DNA of 64,000 nt from Rhodobacteraceae bacterium HIMB11 (GCA_000472185.1 AVDB01000010.1:1-64000); one strand, 5' to 3'. Positions 49,270 to 58,973 are shown, numbered from the stretch's first letter. Notes: generated by a model from the letters alone, not told the origin. A program made the numbers and translations.

Positions 49270-49297
49270 GCGACAATTATTTTTATATCAATGTCGC
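49270..49297. promoter_or_regulatory. Inverted repeat upstream of mttB
   Basis: GCGACA and TGTCGC form a perfect inverted repeat separated by a 16-base AT-rich spacer, 100-127 bases before the mttB start and just before a possible promoter. It could be a dimer-binding operator for the methyltransferase gene. No cognate regulator is identified. Confidence 0.4.
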
Positions 49298-49396
49298 TTT
49301 CCCCCCTATAGGGACGGAAAACACCCCTGTTGATTTTTCTAGCCGCGCTAAATGATGCGCAACGAATTGTATTCACCTTTGAAGAAGGGATTTAAA

Positions 49397-50941
49397 ATGA
49401 GCGGGGCAAGAACAGCGCGTCGGGGTCGTGGTGGCGGTGGTGCCGCACGTCGGGCGGAGCGGACATCGGTGAAAATCGAAACGGCGAAGTATATCGAACG
49501 AAATATCCCGAACTTTGAAATCCTGAATGAAGAGGCGTTGGAAATCATTGAAACCAATGCCGAAACCATTTTGGAAGAGGTTGGCGTCAATTTTGTGAAC
49601 AATCCTGCCGCATTGGAACGCTGGAAAGAGGCGGGCGCAACCGTTGTGGGTGAACGCGTTCATATCCCGCGCGGCCTTGCGCGGAAACTCTGCTCAACTG
49701 CGCCAAAGACGTTTACGCAACATGCCCGCAATCCAGAGCGGTCCGTTGAAATTGGCGGCCGCAACTTGGTTTTGGCGCCTGTTTATGGTCCGCCATTTGT
49801 GCGAGATCTGGAAGGCGGTCGCCGTTACGCGACCATGGATGATTTCCAGAAATTCGTAAAATTGGGCTATATGTCCAAATGGTTGCACCATTCAGGTGGG
49901 ACCGTGTGCGAACCCACAGATGTGCCTGTGAACAAGCGTCACTTGGATATGTTGTTGGCGCATATGGAATTGTCTGACAAACCCTTCATGGGATCGGTGA
50001 CTGAACCCAGCCGCGCAAAAGACAGTGTTGAGATGTGCGAAATCCTGTTTGGCAAGGACTTTGTGGAAAATAACACGGTCATGACATCCTTGATCAACAT
50101 CAACTCTCCGATGACGTTTGATGATGTGATGATGGGTGCGATGGAGGTGTTTGCCGCGAAAAATCAGGCCTGCATCGTATCCCCCTTTATCGTGGGTGGT
50201 GCCATGGCGCCTGTGTCGGTTGCGGGAACATTGACCCAAGTTGTGGCCGAAGTTTTGGCAGGCGTGTCCTATAACCAGTTGATCCGCCCAGGCGCGCCTG
50301 TAATCTTTGGGACCTTTGTGACATCAATTGACATGAACTCTGGCGCGCCGACATTTGGCACACCAGAGGCAAGCCATATCCTATATGGTGCGGGTCAATT
50401 GGCGCGTCGCTTGGGGTTGCCATACCGTTCAGGTGGTGGGCTTTGTGGTTCAAAACTGCCTGATGCGCAGGCGGCCTATGAAACATCAAACACACTGAAT
50501 GCGGCCTTGATGGGCGGCGTGAACTTTATGTTACATGCCTGTGGTTGGTTGGAAGGGGGGCTTGTGTCCTCATTCGAAAAATTCGTAATGGATGCGGATC
50601 AGTTGGGGATTTTGCACCACTTGGCCAAAGGTGTCTCTGTGGATGAAAACGCCCAAGCGATGGACGCCATTCGCGAAGTTGGTCCAGGTGGCCATTATCT
50701 GGGATGTGCGCATACCCAAGCCAACTTTAAAGAGGCGTTTTGGCGCACCAGTGTGCTGGATTACAAACCCTTTGAAACATGGGATGAAGAGGGTGCGCGC
50801 GACACCTATACCTTGGCCGCAGCACGCGTGAAAACCATGTTGGAGACCTATCAAAAACCCGCCATGGATCCTGCGGTGAATGAGGCCTTGCACGCCTATG
50901 TGGCGCAGAAAAAGGCCTCTATGCCAGATAGCTTTACCTAA
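49397..50941 (+). CDS. Trimethylamine methyltransferase-family protein, non-pyrrolysine (MtgB-like)
   Basis: A 514-residue member of the MttB superfamily, which transfers a methyl group from a quaternary or tertiary amine to a corrinoid protein. Recognised by NFEILNEEALEIIETNAETI, HIPRGLARKLCSTAPKTF, LAPVYGPPFVRDLEGG and SGGGLCGSKLPDAQAAYE. No in-frame TAG occurs, so it is of the glycine-betaine/other-amine (MtgB-like) type. A corrinoid protein gene is not adjacent, but the reductive activator is at 27.8 kb. The start is ATG 49397, with an Arg/Gly-rich N-terminus typical of the Rhodobacterales members. Confidence 0.9.
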   Translation: MSGARTARRGRGGGGAARRAERTSVKIETAKYIERNIPNFEILNEEALEIIETNAETILEEVGVNFVNNPAALERWKEAGATVVGERVHIPRGLARKLCSTAPKTFTQHARNPERSVEIGGRNLVLAPVYGPPFVRDLEGGRRYATMDDFQKFVKLGYMSKWLHHSGGTVCEPTDVPVNKRHLDMLLAHMELSDKPFMGSVTEPSRAKDSVEMCEILFGKDFVENNTVMTSLININSPMTFDDVMMGAMEVFAAKNQACIVSPFIVGGAMAPVSVAGTLTQVVAEVLAGVSYNQLIRPGAPVIFGTFVTSIDMNSGAPTFGTPEASHILYGAGQLARRLGLPYRSGGGLCGSKLPDAQAAYETSNTLNAALMGGVNFMLHACGWLEGGLVSSFEKFVMDADQLGILHHLAKGVSVDENAQAMDAIREVGPGGHYLGCAHTQANFKEAFWRTSVLDYKPFETWDEEGARDTYTLAAARVKTMLETYQKPAMDPAVNEALHAYVAQKKASMPDSFT

Positions 50942-51240
50942 GCTGCCATTTGATGCAGCCGCGCGGTTGCTTGGGTCGCTCCGGCAATCAGCGCGGTTAA
51001 AATGGCGATATGATCTTGGATTTGATATGCGGCGTCGTTCAGGCGCCGCATTTTGTTTAACTCGGCCTCTTTTTCAAACAAAGTATCCAATAATGCCGAC
51101 AGGCTTTTGGGTTTTTGCCAACCGAACAGATGCAGCAAATGGGGTTTGCGTTCATAGGTCGTGACCCCATGGCGCGCGGCCTGAACCAGAATTTTGGGGC
51201 GATTAAGCCGTTGAAGGCGATTGATAGCAGAAAGTGTCAT
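50938..51240 (-). CDS. DUF6477-family protein
   Basis: A 100-residue protein (start MTLSAINRLQRLNRPKILVQ, then AARHGVTTYERKPHL). The middle is mostly helical with LLDTLFEKEAELNKMRRL. It matches the DUF6477 family of Rhodobacterales, which is normally beside a DUF6456 gene, as here. Function unknown. It converges on mttB with a four-base overlap. Confidence 0.75.
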   Translation of the reverse strand: MTLSAINRLQRLNRPKILVQAARHGVTTYERKPHLLHLFGWQKPKSLSALLDTLFEKEAELNKMRRLNDAAYQIQDHIAILTALIAGATQATARLHQMAA

Positions 51241-51438
51241 GTTGTGTCCTCATGTCTTAGGATCACAAGGCTGTGGTGATCTTGTTACCAAAGCTTCGGT
51301 GCAACGTGCCAGCGGGTAAGAGATTGTTCACAAATTAGAAACATTCTGTCCCCGATCATTAATTTTTTAACCAAACTGTAAACAATCCACAGTCTGGTGA
51401 TCGGTATCAAGGCCGCCGAAAGGCGTAATTTGGGGACA

Positions 51439-52362
51439 ATGACAATGACGAAAGCACGACCAAATGTGCAATTGGCCGCGGATCAGGGGCTTCAAGAAGC
51501 CGCCGCGCAATATGTATGGAACAAGGTACACGGCAAACCGATGCGCGAAATCGCGAGGGCCACGGGGGTACATGCCGCAACCGTGATGCGACATGTGCGC
51601 AAAATTGAAAACAACGCTGAGGATCCAAAAATTCAGGCGTTTATCCGCGCCGCAGAGGCCGCGTCAATGGATATGGGAGATTCCTTTGGAGCAGAAATCG
51701 CGCGGGCGAAAAAAGCACTACGTACCACGGGCGCGGTATTGGTGGTATCCAAGGGAAGGAAACGGGCCGTGGTTCTGCATCCAATAGGAGAGGGCGATTT
51801 CAAACAGTCCACTGTTATTTCCGACGCTGCAGTTCATATGATGGTCTTGCAATCCACTGTGCGGCCCATCGCCCACGGACGCATCATAAAATATGTGCTG
51901 AGCGAAGCGGTCGATGGATCACTACCGATCGAGGCAGCCGCGCCTGTGCGTCTGCTCGATTCACCCATGGAGAATTTGGCCCGCCGCAAAGATCATGAGG
52001 GGCGCCCATTTTTAGAGAGCGATTTGATCAAGGTAGGGCTACGCCTACATGAGTAATTTAGGTTAACAGGATGCGAAGAACAGATCGAAACCTACCTAGA
52101 TGATCTGCTGTGTCAGCGGCGCGATTATGACCTGCCCGCAACACCCGCGGAACAACGTGCATTAGAACAGTTTCGCGTAACGCTAGAGGATTTGGGTCCA
52201 GGATTGGCCGAAGTTGCGGTGCGCTGTTGCTGTTTCGAGCAGGGCTTGGAAAAAACCGAACAAATTATGGGGTGGTCGGCACGTTCGGGCAAAATCGTGC
52301 TGCAACGATTTAAGCTTTATTATGATAAATTGCATGGTGCAGGCGGCGGCACGATCGGCTAG
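51439..52362 (+). pseudogene. DUF6456-domain HTH protein with an in-frame stop
   Basis: Codons 1-205 (MTMTKARPNVQLAADQGLQE...) contain a helix-turn-helix at about 30-55 (PMREIARATGVHAATVMRHV) and a middle domain. TAA at 52054-52056 interrupts between RLHE and FRLTG; the same frame then continues to LEDLGPGLAEVAVRCCCFEQ, MGWSARSGKIVLQRF and a stop at 52360-52362. That tail is the most conserved part of DUF6456 and includes the RCCCF and GWSARSGK signatures. A functional protein would need the tail, so the gene is probably dead. The 205-residue product starting at 51439 may still be made. Confidence 0.75.
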
Positions 52363-52400
52363 GGGGTTGTAACGGCCCTCAAGGGTGATAATTTAGGGTT

Positions 52401-53321
52401 ATGAATATCACCCTGAAACAAGTTGAATATTTTATTGCCCTTGTAGGCGAGCGCAATTTTGGGCGCGCCGCGGCAATGATGAATATTTCCCAGCCTGCCT
52501 TATCCGTTCAGATCAAGGAATTAGAGGATCGGCTGGGCGCACAATTGGTGGAACGACAAAGCCGTGATGTCGTTCCAACCCCTTTTGGTCGCATGATCCT
52601 TGATCATTGCTATGCCATTCAAAACGACGTGCGCGCCTTGGAAGAGGCCGCGCGTTGGCGCGGTGGGGTTACGGGACAATTGGCCTTGGGGTTAATCCCG
52701 ACCATCGCACCCTATGTCGTGACAGATGTGATTGCTGCACTGCGTGCCTCTGATCTGAACTTAGAGTTACAAATTCATGAAGGGAAAACCGAAACCCTAA
52801 TCGCACAGCTGCGCAGCGGGGTGATTGATGCGGCTGTTGTCGCCTTGCCCATTCCCTTGGCTGGGTTTCATTTTGATCCCCTTTTTGACGATCATTTTTT
52901 GCTGGCTGGATCGCAGCGCCGTCTGATGGATGTCCCCGAACAGGTTTTGCCCGATCAATTGGGGGATGCACAAATGATCCTGTTAGAGGATGGGCATTGT
53001 TTAACCGATCAGGCGCTTGAGGTTTGTGGTCGCGACAAAAACCATGCGCAAATCAATCTGGGGGCCGCGTCAATGGCGACCTTAACCCAATTGGTGGGGG
53101 CGGGTTTTGGCCTGACCTTAATGCCCGAAATCGCGGCCCCGTTTGAGGTGTCTGGGCGCGATGCGGTTCACTTGCGCCGTTTCACAGGTGTTGAACCCAA
53201 ACGTCACATTGGCCTATTGCGGCGCGAAACATCGTTGGATGGGGATTGGGGCTCGGATTTGAGCCGCGTTCTCTCTGATGCGGGGCAGGCGGCCGTTGCC
53301 CGCGCACGCGCCAGCTTTTAA
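52401..53321 (+). CDS. oxyR: LysR-type peroxide sensor OxyR
   Basis: A 306-residue LysR-type activator. The winged helix reads LKQVEYFIALVGERNFGRAA and QPALSVQIKELEDRLG. In the sensor domain both redox cysteines of OxyR are present in GHCLTDQALEVCG (equivalents of Cys199 and Cys208 in E. coli). It should respond to hydrogen peroxide and activate catalase or peroxidase genes, but none lies next to it. Upstream is the broken DUF6456 gene and downstream lipA. Confidence 0.88.
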   Translation: MNITLKQVEYFIALVGERNFGRAAAMMNISQPALSVQIKELEDRLGAQLVERQSRDVVPTPFGRMILDHCYAIQNDVRALEEAARWRGGVTGQLALGLIPTIAPYVVTDVIAALRASDLNLELQIHEGKTETLIAQLRSGVIDAAVVALPIPLAGFHFDPLFDDHFLLAGSQRRLMDVPEQVLPDQLGDAQMILLEDGHCLTDQALEVCGRDKNHAQINLGAASMATLTQLVGAGFGLTLMPEIAAPFEVSGRDAVHLRRFTGVEPKRHIGLLRRETSLDGDWGSDLSRVLSDAGQAAVARARASF

Positions 53322-53407
53322 GATTTTGCATAGCGGGTATTTCATCAGATGCCTTACAGATCCAAAAATTTGTGTTACATAGGCCGAAATAGGTTAGGAT
53401 AAACATT

Positions 53408-54358
53408 GTGCGTGATCTAAAAATCCCAGCAGAGCGTCATCCCGAAAAAGCGCATCGCCCCGATAATGAACAGCCCAAAAAACCCAGCTGGATCCGCGTA
53501 AAAGCGCCCGTAAGCGAGGGTTATAAACAAACGCGTGATATCATGCGGGCCAATAATCTGGTCACCGTCTGTGAAGAGGCAGGATGCCCAAACGTTGGCG
53601 AATGTTGGTCACACGGGCACGCAACCATGATGATCATGGGGGAAATTTGTACCCGCGGTTGCACGTTTTGCAATATCGCCACGGGGCGGCCCGATGAATT
53701 GGATGCGTTTGAACCTGGTCGGGTTGCGGATGCGGTTCAAAAACTGAGGCTTAACCACGTGGTGATCACATCCGTGGATCGCGATGATCTGACCGATGGT
53801 GGCGCCGAACATTTTGCGCAAACAATCCGCGCCGTGCGCCATCGCAGTCCGAACACAACCATCGAAATTCTAACACCTGATTTCCTGAAATGTGAGGATA
53901 GCGTATTGGAAACCGTGGTTGCCGCACGTCCTGATGTGTTCAACCATAACCTTGAAACTGTCCCAGGGCTTTATCCCCAGGTGCGCCCAGGGGCGCGGTA
54001 TTTCCATTCCCTGCGCCTGTTGCAGCGGGTCAAGGAAATGGATCCATCCATGTTCACGAAATCGGGTATCATGGTGGGGCTGGGCGAAGATCGTCAATCG
54101 GTTTTGCAGGTCATGGATGACATGCGATCTGCGGATATTGATTTCCTAACGATTGGTCAGTACCTGCAACCAACTCCAAAACATCACCATGTTGATCGGT
54201 TTGTCACACCAGAGGAATTCAAATCCTATGAAACCGCAGCCTTTGGCAAAGGGTTCTTGATGGTCTCGGCAACCCCACTGACACGCTCATCCTATCATGC
54301 AGGGGATGATTTCGCCCAATTACGTGCGGCACGTCAGAAAAAGTTGGGATTGGCATAG
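53408..54358 (+). CDS. lipA: Lipoyl synthase
   Basis: A 316-residue radical SAM enzyme inserting sulfur into octanoyl-lipoyl domains. The radical SAM cluster motif is [13 protein letters not shown] and the auxiliary cluster cysteines are [13 protein letters not shown]. The C-terminal [10 protein letters not shown] is also conserved. The start is GTG at 53408, preceded by AGGATAAACATT. Stands alone, with its own promoter gap after oxyR. Confidence 0.97.
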   Translation: MRDLKIPAERHPEKAHRPDNEQPKKPSWIRVKAPVSEGYKQTRDIMRANNLVTVCEEAGCPNVGECWSHGHATMMIMGEICTRGCTFCNIATGRPDELDAFEPGRVADAVQKLRLNHVVITSVDRDDLTDGGAEHFAQTIRAVRHRSPNTTIEILTPDFLKCEDSVLETVVAARPDVFNHNLETVPGLYPQVRPGARYFHSLRLLQRVKEMDPSMFTKSGIMVGLGEDRQSVLQVMDDMRSADIDFLTIGQYLQPTPKHHHVDRFVTPEEFKSYETAAFGKGFLMVSATPLTRSSYHAGDDFAQLRAARQKKLGLA

Positions 54359-54388
54359 CATTCAGGCCTCGGGCTCATTTACCGGGGA

Positions 54389-54583
54389 CTAATTCATCGG
54401 CGCCATCTGAACCTTGTTCGGGTGGCGACTCAAATTCCAGCTTTCTGGCCACATGTTATATTTCTCAAGCCTGGCGAGCAGCAGGCTAAACCCAAGGATA
54501 ACACCCCACATCATCAGTTGCTTTTTGCTAGGTGGACGTCTGATCCACATGGCCATACGCCATAGCAATTTGTCATTCTGCAT
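54389..54583 (-). CDS. Small hypothetical membrane protein
   Basis: A 64-residue protein with a basic N-terminus (MWIRRPPSKKQL), one hydrophobic segment (MMWGVILGFSLLLARLE) and a Trp/Pro-containing C-terminal tail. It converges on lipA and is divergent from the dgoK-like gene. The RRPPS-then-helix pattern recalls a conserved small Rhodobacterales protein, but I cannot name the family. Confidence 0.6.
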   Translation of the reverse strand: MQNDKLLWRMAMWIRRPPSKKQLMMWGVILGFSLLLARLEKYNMWPESWNLSRHPNKVQMAPMN

Positions 54584-54666
54584 GAAATCATCCTCATATT
54601 ACCCGATATCGGATTGCGTCCTATGATCCTAGCAGGGTAATTTTAGGGCAGGAAAGGACCAATTTT

Positions 54667-55449
54667 ATGACACAGGATACATGGGCCTATGTGACATGCA
54701 ACGCAGGGCGCGTTGAGTATTCCATTTTTGATGTGCGTGACACGCCCGTGGCACATGGGGCGGTGGCCCTGTCTGAATTTGGCCCGCGTGAACCAAAGGA
54801 CGTGTTAACATCATTGGATGTTTCCTTTGTGGTGTTGGATGGCCCGTTCGCAGGACAAGGTGTGACATGTCCCGCATCGCTTGCCGCGCCCATCGAAATT
54901 GGGGGGCAATTCGCCTGCATGGCGCGGTTCGTTGATAAATCTGCGCCAGAACAGTGTTTTGCGCATTCTGCCGCCCTTGGGGCCTTTGTCGCGGATCACA
55001 CGCAATGGGATGGGATCGTTATTTTCGCAGGCCCAGTCACAACATGGGCTCATGTCAGCGCGGGTGAGTTGATTTCATTTCGCAGCAGCCTTGCCCTGAA
55101 AATGGCCTGTGATGTGATCAGGGATCGTGGTTTGGATACCCCTGATCATTTGGGTGATGCGTTTAATGATGCGGTTGGCAGTGGATTATCGAACCCTGAA
55201 TCCGTGTTTAGCAAACTTAGTGCGTCAGTGGGGGCCGAAACCCATTTGGGCCATGTGTTGGGGGCGGATTTGGCGGCCTTTCGTTCCTATTGGTTGGGAC
55301 AGGATATCGTCATTTTAGGCGAGGGATACGCGGCGCATTGGATCGAAGCCGCCCTAAAATTGCAATTCGCGATGGTACGGCGCGATCCACAGGATTATTT
55401 GGGCCGTGGCGCCTGTGCCGTGCGCGCGCATGTGATGGGAGAGACATAA
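54667..55449 (+). CDS. DgoK-like ASKHA protein with altered nucleotide-binding motifs
   Basis: A 260-residue protein related to 2-dehydro-3-deoxygalactonokinase: TWAHVSAGELISFRSSLALK corresponds to the TKW-motif region and GSGLSNPESVFSKLSASVGA plus LGHVLGADLAAF to the C-terminal half. The phosphate-1 motif (usually DWGTT near the N-terminus) reads CNAGRVEYSIFD, and the PGTHSKW loop reads AGPVTTWAH. The protein is also about 30-40 residues short. It is followed two bases later by galM. It may be a degenerated kinase or a paralogue with another role; kinase activity is doubtful. Confidence 0.65.
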   Translation: MTQDTWAYVTCNAGRVEYSIFDVRDTPVAHGAVALSEFGPREPKDVLTSLDVSFVVLDGPFAGQGVTCPASLAAPIEIGGQFACMARFVDKSAPEQCFAHSAALGAFVADHTQWDGIVIFAGPVTTWAHVSAGELISFRSSLALKMACDVIRDRGLDTPDHLGDAFNDAVGSGLSNPESVFSKLSASVGAETHLGHVLGADLAAFRSYWLGQDIVILGEGYAAHWIEAALKLQFAMVRRDPQDYLGRGACAVRAHVMGET

Positions 55450-55450
55450 G

Positions 55451-56440
55451 ATGAAACGCCTAGAAACCGAATGGCAGGGGCAACCGCTGTTTCAAATCAC
55501 ATTGTCCAGCGATCAGATGCAGGTTGATGTCCTAAACTTTGGCGCGGTGTTACAAAGGATTTCTTGGGCGGGACAGGATCATAACCTGTGTTTGGGCTAT
55601 CCAACTGTTGATCCATACCTCACCAACCCAGGGAAATTGGGGGCAATCGTTGGGCGATATGCCAATCGCATCAATCAAGCAAAGGCGATGATTGATGGCG
55701 TTTCATTTAACTTCGATGCCAATAATGGCGCTCATTGTTTGCACGGGGGGCGTGAAACATTGGGGCTACGGGCCTTTGATGTTTTGGAACATTCACGATC
55801 GCATGTTGTGTTGTTTCAAGGCATGCCTGACGGTCACATGGGATTTCCGGGGGCGTTGGATGTTTGGGTCACCTATCGCCTTCAGGGGGCGAGGTTAGGG
55901 ATTGATATTCGCGCAAAAACCGATGCAACCACGCTGTGCAATATCACGGGCCATGCCTATTTCAACTTCACAGGTGCACCAACAATCGCCGATCATCAAT
56001 TACAGGTGGCCGCATCTGAGGTTTTGCAGGTGGACGAAACGGGTATCCCCAGTGAGGCAATAATGAATGTCGCGGGAACGCAATTTGATTTTAAAACGCC
56101 TGCCGCGCTGAGGCATGGGGATCACCCCGTGATGATTGATCACAATTATTGTGTGTCTGAGGGTCGTACGGAATTGCGACCAATTGCATGGCTGTCAGGG
56201 GGTGATACGCAGATGGAATTGGCAAGCACTGAACCGGGGCTACAAGTTTACACAGGCGCAGGGTTGGGGGCCGATTTGCCATCTGCCCCAACAGGACGGG
56301 CATTTCACCCCTATGCAGGGATCGCGCTCGAGCCGCAAATCTGGCCAGATAGCCCCAATCATCCTGAATTTGCACAGGCAATTTTGCGTCCAAGTGACGA
56401 CTATCATCATCAAATCGAATACCGTTTTACGCGATGTTAA
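55451..56440 (+). CDS. galM: Aldose 1-epimerase (galactose mutarotase)
   Basis: A 329-residue mutarotase interconverting alpha and beta aldoses. The substrate/catalytic residues are visible: RYANRINQAK, HCLHGGRETLG, GHAYFNFTG (catalytic His) and the catalytic Glu in IALEPQIWPDSPNHPEF. It is two bases after the dgoK-like gene, so both were probably one sugar-catabolic unit. No transporter or dehydrogenase is nearby. Confidence 0.93.
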   Translation: MKRLETEWQGQPLFQITLSSDQMQVDVLNFGAVLQRISWAGQDHNLCLGYPTVDPYLTNPGKLGAIVGRYANRINQAKAMIDGVSFNFDANNGAHCLHGGRETLGLRAFDVLEHSRSHVVLFQGMPDGHMGFPGALDVWVTYRLQGARLGIDIRAKTDATTLCNITGHAYFNFTGAPTIADHQLQVAASEVLQVDETGIPSEAIMNVAGTQFDFKTPAALRHGDHPVMIDHNYCVSEGRTELRPIAWLSGGDTQMELASTEPGLQVYTGAGLGADLPSAPTGRAFHPYAGIALEPQIWPDSPNHPEFAQAILRPSDDYHHQIEYRFTRC

Positions 56441-56471
56441 AGGCGGTTATATCCCATTATTTTACAAGACC

Positions 56472-56594
56472 AGATCATGCGCGGTCTGAGTGAAAGCGAA
56501 GACTAATCGCGTGTGATCAAGCCCACGCCCGTCCCCAAGGGCGGGGGCTTCGTTGCCTCAGCCCTGCTAACCGCTCATGGGCTTATGCGTAACT
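56472..56594. repeat. Dispersed intergenic repeat family B, copy 2
   Basis: Same order of blocks as 18157-18296 but without the inner hairpin: AGATCATGCG, GCGAAGACTAATCG, GTGATCA, CCCACGCCCGT, GGGCGGGGGCTTC, CAGCCCT, GGGCTTATGCGTAA. The short palindrome CGCCCGTCCCCAAGGGCGGG can form its own stem. It lies about 30 bases after the galM stop. Confidence 0.7.
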
Positions 56595-56670
56595 TCCGCA
56601 CTATCAATATTTGTAAATTGAAGGATTGTTCGCATCCACAAGCGCAAATTTTTCATACTGCGAGCGAAAT

Positions 56671-57204
56671 CTATAAATCCCGCACGCCCAGCGATTTCTC
56701 AAGCATTGGGATGAACAGGGTGGCATCCTCGCTAAATGGATGAATTTCCTTTAATAACTTAAAGCTATTTAACGCTTTTTCAGGTTCGTTCAGATGCATG
56801 TTGATCAATCCCAAACCTGATATCGCGCCGAAATGGCGTGGTTCGCGGATCAGGACCTCGTAAATATCGGCCTCGGATCCGACAAAATCACCCTGTAGGA
56901 ACCGAACAGTCGCGCGTTTGTTCCACGCTTCGGTGAAATTGGGATTTGATTTCAGGATGCTTGTGAAAATCGCCTCAGCTTGTTTCAAGCGTTTTTTCTC
57001 CATCGCGCCAATGCCCTTGTCCATCAGCTGTCTTTCGCGATCACTTTCATAGGCGCCCAACCATTCAATCCAAATGCTGCGCACAATGTTGTCGGCATCT
57101 GATTTGGTTTTTGCAAGTGACAGCTTATCCAGCAGCGCGTCAGCAGGGCCCGCCCAAAGTGGCGCGGCAAAGAGGCAGAAGATCAGGATCAAAATTTTGC
57201 GCAT
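56671..57204 (-). CDS. Secreted TPR protein
   Basis: A 177-residue protein with a signal peptide (MRKILILIFCLFAAPLWA, cleavage after Ala18) and a small TPR region (KRLKQAEAIFTSILKSNPNF, TEAWNKRATVRFLQGDFVGS). Probably a periplasmic adaptor. Start ATG 57202-57204 chosen for spacing from AAAGGAAAG; an ATG two codons earlier is possible. Confidence 0.82.
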   Translation of the reverse strand: MRKILILIFCLFAAPLWAGPADALLDKLSLAKTKSDADNIVRSIWIEWLGAYESDRERQLMDKGIGAMEKKRLKQAEAIFTSILKSNPNFTEAWNKRATVRFLQGDFVGSEADIYEVLIREPRHFGAISGLGLINMHLNEPEKALNSFKLLKEIHPFSEDATLFIPMLEKSLGVRDL

Positions 57205-57262
57205 GGTCATCACTTTCCTTTGATCTTATAAAGGGTAGCACGTGCACAAAGAAGGTCAAAAA

Positions 57263-57397
57263 ATGATCCGTAAATACATCTGGCCCTACATCGCCCCGAT
57301 TTTCCAAAGCAAATCAGCCGAGCCTGTTTTGCGGGTGCTTGGCATGTTTTTGGTGGTCTTTGGGTTGGTTTACACCTTGGCGGGGCTCTTTCTTTAG
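57263..57397 (+). CDS. Small single-helix membrane protein
   Basis: A 44-residue frame, [20 protein letters not shown] then [20 protein letters not shown] with a hydrophobic helix and stop at 57395-57397, preceded by AAGGTC. It sits between the TPR gene and mnmA, opposite strand to both, and overlaps mnmA's stop by three bases. It has an amphipathic start and a clear transmembrane segment, which argues for a real small gene. No family is recognised. Confidence 0.5.
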   Translation: MIRKYIWPYIAPIFQSKSAEPVLRVLGMFLVVFGLVYTLAGLFL

Positions 57398-58533
57398 GCG
57401 CGTTTTGTGATCCATCCACCCCCATAGATGCGCGATCCATGCGTGTCATAAAATACGCAGGCCTGACCGGGGGATACGCCTTCTTCTGGGTTTAGCAATT
57501 CAACCTCGGCACGTTTGTCATTGATAGGGCGCAAAATCGCCTCGCGTGGGGGGCGGGTTGAGCGGACCTTGACGCTTAGATGCCATTCATCGCGCGATGT
57601 CAGAGGTTCATCACCCAGCCAGTTGACCTCGGCCACGGGAACAATGCGTGTTTTCAACAATTCTTTCGGGCCGACGATGACGTGTTTTTTATCAACATCC
57701 AGTTCAACAACATAAAGCGGATCGGCCAACCCCCCGATGCCCAGACCGCGCCGTTGACCGATGGTGTAATGAATAACACCGTTGTGCTGGCCCAAAACCG
57801 TGCCATCTGTGTCAACGATATCACCTGGTTCCACAACGCCCGGACGCAGTTTTTCAATCACACCTGCGTAATTGCCATCGGGCACGAAACAGATGTCTTG
57901 GCTATCGGGTTTATCCGCAACGATCAGGCCATGTTCAGCAGCCAAGGCGCGTGTTGCATCCTTGGACGGCAGGTGGCCAAGGGGAAAGCGGAGATAGTCC
58001 AATTGTTCCTGTGTGGTAGAAAACAGGAAATAGCTTTGATCGCGGTTGGCATCGGCGGCTGAATGTAACTCGGCACCATTGGGGCCCATCTTGCGTTGAA
58101 TATAATGGCCCGTGGCCATGCAATCCGCATCCAAATCTTTGGCGGTTTCCAACAAATCCTTAAATTTCACACGTTCATTGCAACGAATACAGGGCACGGG
58201 TGTCGCGCCTGACAGGTAGCTGTCGGCAAACTCTTCGATCACGGCATCACGGAAAATGTTTTCATAATCCAACACGTAATGGGGAAATCCCATGTCACTG
58301 GCCACACGGCGCGCATCATGAATATCAACGCCCGCGCAACAGGCCCCCTTTTTCGCAAGTGCTGCGCCATGATCATAAAGCTGCAGTGTGACACCGATCA
58401 CATCATAGCCTTCGGATTTCAACTGTGCCGCCACAGCGGATGAATCCACGCCACCCGACATCGCCACGACAACGCGTGTGTCTGCAGGGGGTTTTGCAAA
58501 ACCCAATGAATTCAATGTCGCTGTTTCGGCCAT
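57394..58533 (-). CDS. mnmA: tRNA-specific 2-thiouridylase
   Basis: A 379-residue enzyme that thiolates U34 of tRNA-Lys, -Glu and -Gln. The ATP-pyrophosphatase P-loop is [11 protein letters not shown]; the active-site cysteines are in [11 protein letters not shown] (catalytic Cys) and [11 protein letters not shown]-terminal blocks [14 protein letters not shown] and GQACVFYD are intact. Start ATG 58531-58533 ([15 protein letters not shown]). Confidence 0.96.
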   Translation of the reverse strand: MAETATLNSLGFAKPPADTRVVVAMSGGVDSSAVAAQLKSEGYDVIGVTLQLYDHGAALAKKGACCAGVDIHDARRVASDMGFPHYVLDYENIFRDAVIEEFADSYLSGATPVPCIRCNERVKFKDLLETAKDLDADCMATGHYIQRKMGPNGAELHSAADANRDQSYFLFSTTQEQLDYLRFPLGHLPSKDATRALAAEHGLIVADKPDSQDICFVPDGNYAGVIEKLRPGVVEPGDIVDTDGTVLGQHNGVIHYTIGQRRGLGIGGLADPLYVVELDVDKKHVIVGPKELLKTRIVPVAEVNWLGDEPLTSRDEWHLSVKVRSTRPPREAILRPINDKRAEVELLNPEEGVSPGQACVFYDTHGSRIYGGGWITKRA

Positions 58534-58652
58534 ATGGGCAGTATCCTGTTTCCTAACATCTAGCGAAAATTTGAGCCATTCAAATCCAACCTATTAGGGG
58601 TTTGGTAGGTCATGTTCGCCAAGGTTATCCTAAAGCGTAGTCGGTGACCTGT

Positions 58653-58919
58653 ATGTATGTAAGAAAATCAACAAAGCCAAGAGTGGTTAAAATGCAAAGT
58701 GGCGAAATCCTAACAATCGCGGATTTACCAAAGGCGAGATTGTCGCGGTGGACCGCAGCGCGCAAATCAACTGTGAACCGCGCCGTCATGTTTGGGTTGA
58801 TCAGCACGGATGAGGCGATCGGTAGATACGAACTGACCCATGATGAATTTCAGGAATGGTTACGATCATATGCGGATTATGGGTGCAACGGCCTAAAGGT
58901 GACACATAAAAAACCATAG
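58653..58919 (+). CDS. sciP: CtrA inhibitor SciP (DUF1153)
   Basis: An 88-residue DUF1153 protein (MYVRKSTKPRVV at the start; RWTAARKSTVNRAVMFGLIS is the conserved helix-turn-helix-like core; EAIGRYELTHDEF follows). In Caulobacter SciP binds CtrA and blocks its transcription activation, and its gene is next to ctrA in many Alphaproteobacteria, as here (100 bases upstream). Start ATG 58653; a GTG nine bases earlier is in frame. Confidence 0.85.
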   Translation: MYVRKSTKPRVVKMQSGEILTIADLPKARLSRWTAARKSTVNRAVMFGLISTDEAIGRYELTHDEFQEWLRSYADYGCNGLKVTHKKP

Positions 58920-58965
58920 ACAACCATGGGTTGCTTTGCATAACTTTACTTCAAGTAACCTTGAG

Positions 58966-58973
58966 TTAACCAT
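58966..58973 (+). promoter_or_regulatory. Candidate CtrA half-site before ctrA
   Basis: TTAACCAT is the CtrA half-site consensus, 45-52 bases before the ctrA ATG. A related GTAACC lies 11 bases upstream (GTAACCTTGAGTTAACC), forming an imperfect direct repeat. Suggests autoregulation, as in other Alphaproteobacteria; the second TTAA of a full site is not perfect. Confidence 0.55.
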
